Source: JAGTRB01 sp037439685
Lineage (GTDB): Archaea; Thermoproteota; Bathyarchaeia; TCS64
DNA: 64,000 nucleotides
NCBI GenBank assembly: GCA_037439685.1
Contig: JBBIVO010000001.1
Coordinates: 22,500-86,499 of the forward strand
Direction of reading: 5' to 3'
Both the position numbers and the translations under genes were made by a program. Every line of letters begins with the position of its first letter. Position 1 is the stretch's first letter. Positions 58,150 through 64,000 of this stretch are shown here, one piece after another. A model generated the notes under the pieces. That model had not been told where the DNA came from. It saw nothing but the letters and a program-made list of their open reading frames with translations, and searched no databases.

Positions 58150-59004
58150 TTAAAGTATGCCTTTGAATGTGGATGGTAATTTAAATATTCTCCTGACACT
58201 TTTTATATCTTCTCCGAGCACTTCTATTTCGTCCAGATTTGAAACCCCTAATCCCCTCTCTTCAGCCAATCTTAGATACTTAACTTCTCTTGGGTTTATG
58301 CCCATAACAGCTGTGGATACCGAATCAACCGCGACCATATCAGTTCCTGCGATTATTAGACCCATTTGGACAGGGGATCCATTGACTTCATCCTCTTCCG
58401 CGCCGACTAGGCCATCAACCACGTTGAGCCTCACTTTATCCTTAAAGAGGGTGGCCAGGTCCACGATCTTCTCATTTATCTTGCTGTGCATAATGCTCTT
58501 GGGCAGGATCATCCCCATAAGGTTCTTCATGCAGAGCGTAACCAAGGCCATATGATGAACCTTTAGCTTCGGGACATTTATGATGCATCCGCTCTTTAGA
58601 GCCGTCTCGGCAACGCCAACCTCATGCAGGGCGAGGGCGTTTGGGATCGCCACGTTAACCCTCTTATCGCTGTTCAGATTAACAAGCCTGGCATCTAGAC
58701 GTTTAACCACCTCCCTGATTCCCACCACATCGAAGGCCCTTTCAGTATCATCGGCGCCCCCCTCCCCAACGGTCACCTCCTTCACCCCTAGGCTCCTCAC
58801 GAACTTGATAATACCTTCAATTACCCTTGAATCCGTCGTCATCCCTGTAGATGGATGCTTAGCAACAACATAGTTAGGCTTTACAAGTACCACCTCCTCC
58901 CCCGCCATCAACCCCTCGGCTCCGATAAACTCAAAGGCCTCCCGCAGCATCTCATATGGGTCTTCACCCCTAACAAGCGCCACGGACGCCTTCATAATAA
59001 CCAC
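58150..59004 (-). CDS. DUF362-family protein
   Basis: 284 residues of the DUF362 family: LVKPNYVVAKHPSTGMTTDSRVIEG, INVPKLKVHHMALVTLCMKNLMG and VDGLVGAEEDEVNGSPVQMGLIIAG are the recurrent blocks. Many members carry a C-terminal ferredoxin domain; this one does not. The reaction is unknown. Monocistronic. Confidence 0.8.
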   Translation of the reverse strand: MVIMKASVALVRGEDPYEMLREAFEFIGAEGLMAGEEVVLVKPNYVVAKHPSTGMTTDSRVIEGIIKFVRSLGVKEVTVGEGGADDTERAFDVVGIREVVKRLDARLVNLNSDKRVNVAIPNALALHEVGVAETALKSGCIINVPKLKVHHMALVTLCMKNLMGMILPKSIMHSKINEKIVDLATLFKDKVRLNVVDGLVGAEEDEVNGSPVQMGLIIAGTDMVAVDSVSTAVMGINPREVKYLRLAEERGLGVSNLDEIEVLGEDIKSVRRIFKLPSTFKGIL

Positions 59005-59145
59005 CTAACTCATGTAATGAGGCATATGCGCTTCAGTTTAGGGTTGGCCTCCCAATTAAGGTCTGCCCCCTTCATTTTCGTGCCCCGCGAGATTTAAAAT
59101 TTTGTGACTGAAAGATTTAAGTTTGAGAGGTGTTTAAAATAAGGT

Positions 59146-59481
59146 GTGGAAATCGAAACAGATAGTCAAAATTTATTGAAGGAATTGAAAGTAAAAGATT
59201 TAGAGGAAAAAATTGAAAAAATTTGTCTGAAAAATGATATATCTTTTATGGCCATTTTCGGCTCCTTCGCTAGAGGAAAGTATAATAAGAGAAGTGACAT
59301 AGATATAGCAATAGAATTTAAAGATAATGGTGAAAAAACCCTTTTTGACCTTGTGAGGATGGAAAAAGAGTTAAAAAAATTGTTTAAGAAAAAAGTAGAT
59401 CTCGGGATTTTCAGTAGCCTAAACCCCTACATTATTGATGACATAAAAAGGGAAATGAAGGTGATTTATGAAAAGAGATAA
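59146..59481 (+). CDS. MNT-type nucleotidyltransferase (antitoxin MntA-like)
   Basis: 111 residues from a GTG. IFGSFARGKYNKRSDIDIAIEF holds the GSxARG...DxD nucleotidyltransferase motif. It overlaps the following HepT-like gene by 14 bases and forms a type VII toxin-antitoxin unit. DNA is strongly AT-rich relative to the flanks, suggesting recent acquisition. Confidence 0.85.
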   Translation: MEIETDSQNLLKELKVKDLEEKIEKICLKNDISFMAIFGSFARGKYNKRSDIDIAIEFKDNGEKTLFDLVRMEKELKKLFKKKVDLGIFSSLNPYIIDDIKREMKVIYEKR

Positions 59482-59818
59482 AGCATATCTAAAGCACATT
59501 ATTGATGTAATATTAAACATAGGGAAGTTTATAGAAGGAGTGTCAAAAGAAGAGTTTTTGAGAAATGTAGAGAAGCAATATGCTGTTTTAAGAGGATTGG
59601 AAATAATTGGGGAAGCATCTAAAAACTTAAGTAATGATCTTAAAAGAAAACATAAAAAGATACCGTGGAGAGAAATTGCAGGTATGAGGGATAAGCTTAT
59701 TCATGAATATTTTGGTGTCAATCTAGAATTGGTTTGGAAAACAGTCAAAGATGAGTTGCCTCAACTAAAGGTTCAAGTTTCAAAAATAATTCATGAAATT
59801 GAAACACCTGAAGAATAA
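59468..59818 (+). CDS. HepT-like HEPN RNase toxin (DUF86)
   Basis: 116 residues. The segment GMRDKLIHEYFGVN contains the RxxxxHxY catalytic motif of HepT toxins, whose activity is blocked when MntA modifies the Tyr. LEIIGEASKNLS is a second family block. Cotranscribed with its antitoxin upstream. Confidence 0.87.
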   Translation: MKRDKAYLKHIIDVILNIGKFIEGVSKEEFLRNVEKQYAVLRGLEIIGEASKNLSNDLKRKHKKIPWREIAGMRDKLIHEYFGVNLELVWKTVKDELPQLKVQVSKIIHEIETPEE

Positions 59819-60395
59819 TAGCTTACTTGAAAAACCGTTGACGGCTTCGATGGGCGTAAACCCCCCTCCCAGCCTTAACAACTTGAAGCCCCATAGTAAG
59901 GATAAAAATAGGGATAGACTTTTGAGGAGGGTAAAGGTCAATAAAATAGGGTTCATTTCGCTCTTTAATAAGATTTTTGTGCCTGGATCCTTAAGCCTAT
60001 TTAACCTCTATTGATTCACCATTTTCATCAAAGTCCTGTTAAGCGTTTTTAAGAAGATTTTACCAATTTAAGGCTTAAAAATTTGGCATCCGCGGACCAA
60101 CCCTCCAAAAAGGATCTTTCCTCACGCCTAAAAACCAGCTAGGGAACCAGCCACAACATTCTCAGTAAAGAGCGTAGGTTTCATTTTTAATAAAGTTCAA
60201 AGGCTTTTGTATTTAGACTTGGCCATCCCACATCAAACTATTTCAGGTTTAACCCTCGAAGGCCCCAGACTACGGCCCCGTCTTCATCGCATTGGGCGAG
60301 CGCGATGGTGTGGGCTCTCAGCCTCGATGGCGAAGCTTTGGATCTGGCATCCCCTCAATCGCCCTTTTTAAGGGGATCAAGAACCATTATGGGGG
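59819..60395. other. AT-rich spacer after toxin-antitoxin genes
   Basis: No intact gene found. It contains scattered short frames and near-repeated phrases such as CATTT..CTTTAATAA (about 59957-59972, 60181-60196). Nothing recognisable beyond this. Confidence 0.3.
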
Positions 60396-61439
60396 ATGGG
60401 GCTCATGAGGGTGAGAGGTAAGGCCTCTGGGATGGGTATCTGGAGGTATGGCGACAGGCTCCCTCAGGTTGAGGCCTCTTGTAGGCTGTCCATGGGGGAG
60501 GGGGGGACACCCCTCCTCAGGCTCAGGGGGTTGGACATCTGGGTTAAGGCGGATTACATCAACCCCACATCGAGCTTTAAGGATCGGGGTGTGGCCTTCC
60601 TCGTCTCAAAGCTCTTGGAGGAGGGGGCTGGGGGGGTTATAATAGACTCCTCTGGGAACGCTGCGGTCTCCACGGCCGCGTACTGCGCGAGGGCCGGGCT
60701 TAGGCATATCGCGGTCATGCCCATCTACAGCCACGTGGAGAAGAAGGCTCAAGTCCTCTGGCATGGCTCCACCATCATAGAGGCCCCTGACAGGGACTCC
60801 GCCCGGATCTTTGCCAGGAGGCTCTCCAGGGAGCTGGGGTTGAGGTATATAGGCTTCGCCCTTGAGCCGAACGCGGTGCCGGGCTTCAAGACGGCGGCCT
60901 ATGAGATAGAGGAGGAGTTCACCCCAGATGCCATATTCATCCCGACGGGGAGCGGGACAAACCTCGTCGCCATAGCCACCGCCTACCTGGAGATGCTTAG
61001 GGAGGGGGAGGTTGAGGGGGTTCCGGAGATCCACTGCGTCCAGTCCGCAGCCTGCGCCCCCATCTCCGGGGAGTTCACGGACTACGAGCCCATCGAGTCC
61101 ACCCTCGCCGAGGGGGTCATAGTCCCCCACACCGAGAGGAAGGACGAGGCGGTGAGGCTGGTGAGGGAGACTGGGGGCACCGGATGGGTCGTCGACGACG
61201 AGGAGATATACAAGGCCCTAACCCTCCTCGCATCCAATGGGATATACACATCGCCGACCGGGGCTGTTGGGGTTGCGGGGGCGATGAAGGCCGGCCTCAA
61301 GGGCCGGTGCATCTGCATAGCCACGGACAGTGGATTGAAGTCCAACCTGATGCTAGAAGCCTTCAGGTCAAGGATCTTCAGGGTTGAGGATGAGGAGGGC
61401 CTTGAGAAACTCATCGAGGGCCTCTCAGAGAGGCCTTAA
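60396..61439 (+). CDS. Threonine synthase-like PLP enzyme (fold type II)
   Basis: 347 residues. SSFKDRGVAF holds the PLP Lys, IDSSGNAAVSTAAYCARAG and IPTGSGTNLVAIATAY are the PLP-binding loops. It lacks the zinc ribbon of the threonine synthase at 35778. Relatives include threonine synthase, cysteate synthase and diaminopropionate-type lyases; the substrate is open. Its 3' end overlaps the convergent PhnA-like gene by 29 bases. A second start (MRVRGKAS) is at 60405. Confidence 0.75.
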   Translation: MGLMRVRGKASGMGIWRYGDRLPQVEASCRLSMGEGGTPLLRLRGLDIWVKADYINPTSSFKDRGVAFLVSKLLEEGAGGVIIDSSGNAAVSTAAYCARAGLRHIAVMPIYSHVEKKAQVLWHGSTIIEAPDRDSARIFARRLSRELGLRYIGFALEPNAVPGFKTAAYEIEEEFTPDAIFIPTGSGTNLVAIATAYLEMLREGEVEGVPEIHCVQSAACAPISGEFTDYEPIESTLAEGVIVPHTERKDEAVRLVRETGGTGWVVDDEEIYKALTLLASNGIYTSPTGAVGVAGAMKAGLKGRCICIATDSGLKSNLMLEAFRSRIFRVEDEEGLEKLIEGLSERP

Positions 61440-62493
61440 GGCGTGGGAAGACATCCTTGTTAAAGGCCTCCCCCTCCAGCTCCATCCCGATGGAGGAGAT
61501 GAGGGGCACCTCCACCTCGTGGAGGGACCCATGGGAGCGGACCTCCACATCCTCATATGTGGACCTGAGATTCAAGCCTAGAGTGTGCTCAGCGTCGGCC
61601 AAGACCATTAGGTCTCCGACCCTATCCGCGGGGAGCCTAAACCGCTTCGATGCCTCAGACCTGGGGAGTGCCATCTCAACCCCCTCAGCGTCGGCCAAGA
61701 CCTCCCTAGCCTCTGCCACTCCATCCTTTAGGTAGAGGTAGGCTGAGCCTCCGAGGTTCATGTGGTGGGTGGGATGCTCATCCTTTATGGTTGCGATCAG
61801 CCTAGCCTCTATCCCCTCGTCCCTCAGGAGCCTAACGGGGTCTAGGCTCACCCTCTTAGGGTTCATGCCATGGTCGGCCACGATCCCCAAAGCAACATCC
61901 AACTCGAACAGCCTCTCAAGCCCCTCATCGAGTTGGGATATGTAGTCCCTGGCCTCTGGGGAGGTTGGAGGATACTTATGTGGGACGTAATCGGTCGTGC
62001 ATATGTAAACAACATCCCATCTGCGCCTCTCAAGCTCCAGGCGGGCAGCCTTCAAAAGCCAGAGGCTGGCCTCAGCGCTGTATATGGATGGGGGCTCCCC
62101 CACCTCCTCCACCAGCGCCTCAGACGGCCTCTCGGCAGAGTATGAGGCCGTAGAGCCCCTTGATAGGAGCCTCAGAAGCTTATCCTTAACCGTCAATAGG
62201 AGGCTCCTCCTCCCTTCCCTAGCCTCCAGCTCAAGCCAGGTCGGGTGGTTGAGGAAGGCTGAGGAGTCCATGAAGACCTCCACCCCCTTGGCGGGGTCGT
62301 AGTAGGAGTTGGCGCTTATCCCATGGGTTTCTGGGAAGACCCCTGTGATGATGGAGGCGTTGTTCACGTTGGTCACGGTGGGGACCATAGCCCTACAGGT
62401 CTCAGCCGTCCCAGCCCTCATCAACCCGTCAAGGAAGGGGGTGCTCGCCGCCTCCAGGTAACCCCACGAGATCCCATCCAGGACCACGACCAC
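61411..62493 (-). CDS. Phosphonoacetate hydrolase-like (alkaline phosphatase superfamily)
   Basis: 360 residues. VVVLDGISWGYLEAASTPFLDGL, VPTVTNVNNASIITGVFPETHGISANSYYD and VADHGMNP, HPTHHMN provide the metal ligands and nucleophilic Thr of the alkaline phosphatase superfamily. The VPTVTNVNN/GISANSYYD pattern is that of PhnA, which hydrolyses phosphonoacetate to acetate and phosphate. A nucleotide pyrophosphatase-type phosphodiesterase is the alternative. It follows a HAD phosphatase gene by 24 bases. Confidence 0.68.
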   Translation of the reverse strand: MVVVLDGISWGYLEAASTPFLDGLMRAGTAETCRAMVPTVTNVNNASIITGVFPETHGISANSYYDPAKGVEVFMDSSAFLNHPTWLELEAREGRRSLLLTVKDKLLRLLSRGSTASYSAERPSEALVEEVGEPPSIYSAEASLWLLKAARLELERRRWDVVYICTTDYVPHKYPPTSPEARDYISQLDEGLERLFELDVALGIVADHGMNPKRVSLDPVRLLRDEGIEARLIATIKDEHPTHHMNLGGSAYLYLKDGVAEAREVLADAEGVEMALPRSEASKRFRLPADRVGDLMVLADAEHTLGLNLRSTYEDVEVRSHGSLHEVEVPLISSIGMELEGEAFNKDVFPRLKASLRGPR

Positions 62494-62517
62494 GATGGGT
62501 TTCAGGTGATCCTCCCC

Positions 62518-63204
62518 CTAGGGTCTCTCAGAGCCCGCTGCTATCTCGATGATGGCCCTCAGGTCGTCTATCAAGGTTCGGCATCCAGCCTCCCTGAGCC
62601 TCCTCCCCCACTCCACATCCCCGATGAAGCCCACGAAGGATATCTTCGCCTCTTCAGCTGTCTTAAAGTCGGTTGTCGTGTCGCCTACATAGAGGGTCCT
62701 CTCAGGCGTAGACCCAAGGGCCCTAACGGCCTCTAGCAGGTGGCGGGGGTCTGGCTTAGGATAATCCACATCGTCGCGGGCCAGGAGGACGTCCACAAAC
62801 GCCGATAGGCCCGTCAACTCCAGGCTTCTAGCCGCGTAAGCCCTACAGCTCCTCGTCGCAACCCCCACCCTCAACCCCATCCCCCTCAGGCTCCTAAGGG
62901 TCTCATCCGCATGTGGAGTCGGCTCAACCGTCTCCAGTGCTGCCAGCTCAACCTCATTCAGCTCTCGATTAATCCTCTCCATAACCCGCCTCCACCCCTC
63001 AGCCGAGACCCCCAAACCCCCCAAGAGCACCTCCCCCCTCGAGACCATCTCCCAGATCCTCATAGGAGAGGAGAACTCACATTCAGGAACCCCTTCACTC
63101 GTGAGGATCCTCAATACACGCCTCCTCATCTCACCATAATCAACCTTAGACCTGATCAGGGTACCATCCAAGTCGAAGATCACGGCCTCAAACAACCCCT
63201 TCAT
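62518..63204 (-). CDS. HAD-superfamily phosphatase (phosphoglycolate phosphatase/phosphonatase-like)
   Basis: About 228 residues from the ATG at 63204. FDLDGTLIRSK (nucleophile Asp), ATRSCR, YPKPDP and YVGDTTTDFKTA are HAD motifs I-IV. The promoter-like GGTTTTATAG (about 63225-63235) sits about 25 bases before 63204, favouring this start over the upstream ATG at 63240. It is cotranscribed with the PhnA-like gene, so it may act on phosphonates or glycolate/related phosphates (inference). Confidence 0.78.
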   Translation of the reverse strand: MKGLFEAVIFDLDGTLIRSKVDYGEMRRRVLRILTSEGVPECEFSSPMRIWEMVSRGEVLLGGLGVSAEGWRRVMERINRELNEVELAALETVEPTPHADETLRSLRGMGLRVGVATRSCRAYAARSLELTGLSAFVDVLLARDDVDYPKPDPRHLLEAVRALGSTPERTLYVGDTTTDFKTAEEAKISFVGFIGDVEWGRRLREAGCRTLIDDLRAIIEIAAGSERP

Positions 63205-63279
63205 AAGGGCTGCCAAACCCACATCTATAAAACCCCTCATAAGAGATTAAAGTTAGTAGAGCCTCTCTTTTAATGTATA

Positions 63280-63354
63280 GGGCCGGTAGATCAGGCTGGT
63301 ACGATCGCCGCGCTTGCAACGCGGAGGTCGCGGGTTCAAATCCCGCCCGGTCCA
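63280..63354 (+). tRNA. tRNA-Ala (anticodon TGC)
   Basis: Acceptor GGGCCGG/CCGGTCC, D arm GATC-loop-GATC, anticodon stem CCGCG/CGCGG with loop CTTGCAA (anticodon TGC), T arm GCGGG-TTCAAAT-CCCGC, discriminator A at 63354. CCA is not encoded (next bases CTTC), unlike the Gly tRNA. No intron. Confidence 0.93.
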
Positions 63355-63545
63355 CTTCTGCTATCCTTCACGGTCATGAGTGTTTGAATCCGCAAATCGA
63401 TATCATTATTCGAGGAGTTGATTCGAGGAGTTGACGAAGAATTGTAAATCTTTTCTTATGATTATCTATTTTTAAACATTTCGTGCCTACCTTTGCGAAA
63501 ATTTTTAACGGAAATATTTACATGACCCAGTCTACCAGTGTTCTT

Positions 63546-63984
63546 TTAGATTTCTTTCAAATCGATTGTTTTTATCCCTAGGTTTTTAGCGTTCTCGAGG
63601 ATGAACTTGTCGCTCGTGATTAATGGTTCACCTATCGCTGACGCTGTCGCCACATGATAGGCGTCAAAGTAGTGAAGCCTCCTAGTACCGTCATACTTCG
63701 AGTATAGATCCATGGCAAGGATCGCTATATTGAGAGTTGTGGGCACTACCTCATGGGGTATTGCCCGGAGATCAAGAAGTATGTTCCTTATCTCATTCGG
63801 CTTGTATCCCCCTGTTCGGTAAGCAGTTATGAGGTCGTCATACATTTCTGAGGAGGCTAGGAGTAAGGTTTTCTTAGTCAAGGCCCTATCTATTATTATT
63901 CGCTCTATCGGACAGCTCGTCTCCCCTTAAATAGGAGATGAATAAAACGGTGTCGACGACAAGCCTTGTCGGCACCTTTGACAT
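63546..63984 (-). CDS. PIN-domain toxin (VapC-like), frameshifted near N-terminus
   Basis: The upstream frame from ATG 63984 reads MSKVPTRLVVDTVLFISYLRGDELSD with the first PIN Asp. The downstream frame continues IIIDRALTKKTLLLASSEMYDDL and ends with YFDAYHVATASAIGEPLITSDKFILENA, giving the later PIN acidic residues. One base difference near 63935 breaks the frame; removing an A restores it. An upstream antitoxin-like gene ends LERG at 63986 and runs out of the window, so this is half of a vapBC pair. Confidence 0.65.
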
Positions 63985-64000
63985 CTCAGCCTCGCTCCAG

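Overview
The window looks like a scaffold from an uncultured archaeon, most likely of the TACK/Thermoproteota type (Bathyarchaeia-like is a guess). The gene content is archaeal: HerA-NurA, an XPD-family helicase, TYW1/Taw1, EndoQ, a presenilin-type protease, NikR, and many VapBC and HEPN/MNT toxin-antitoxin pairs. Genes often start near a TATA-like box with almost no leader. Coding DNA is GC-rich and intergenic DNA is AT-rich. A run of 11 N followed by 54 C inside one gene, and several single-base deletions in G runs, show that this is draft sequence, so some broken genes may be assembly errors.

Layout. 1-4641: HerA/NurA end-resection pair, an ECF-type S component and a creatininase-family amidohydrolase. 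4870-9702: a heavy-metal (copper-like) island with a membrane YHS protein, a CopA-type P1B ATPase, a 52-residue YHS protein, a tiny Cys/His-rich membrane protein, an ICMT-like methyltransferase and a PadR regulator carrying a metal-binding Cys tail. 9733-11540: MNT/HEPN and VapBC modules. 11693-14178: ArsB/NhaD-type permease and a TM-helix mechanosensitive-channel protein. 14300-15606: decayed mobile and PaREP1-like DNA. 15721-21950: GH20 hexosaminidase, PIG-L deacetylase, MurQ, AnmK and a NAGK/BadF-type sugar kinase, which together form a peptidoglycan amino-sugar salvage set. This is unexpected in an archaeon and is the most interesting system here.

22241-28937: EndoQ with a C-terminal PIP-like motif, an IS605-derived miniature element, a second VapBC, a decayed HEPN/MNT pair, a broken GYD gene and an XPD-family helicase. 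29268-34862: P2-type cation ATPase (one frameshift) and a large surface protein with carboxypeptidase-regulatory repeats and a CFI-box C-terminus. 35138-43698: retropepsin-like protein, threonine synthase, presenilin-like protease and a complete Dpp/Opp peptide ABC transporter. 44221-48565: M14 carboxypeptidase (interrupted), TldD and TldE/PmbA. 48799-56014: beta-propeller protein, SerRS, an MFS permease, M32 carboxypeptidase and TYW1.

56128-57293: two small membrane proteins flanking a perfect 16-bp palindrome, followed by NikR. 57669-63984: tRNA-Gly, a DUF362 protein, MNT/HepT, a threonine-synthase-like enzyme, a PhnA-like phosphonoacetate hydrolase with a HAD phosphatase, tRNA-Ala and a frameshifted PIN toxin.

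Taken together, the genes suggest a heterotroph living on peptides and amino sugars, possibly bacterial cell debris. It has a peptide importer, M14, M32 and TldD/E peptidases, and a route from GlcNAc-MurNAc sugars to GlcNAc-6-phosphate, with strong metal homeostasis and many toxin-antitoxin loci.
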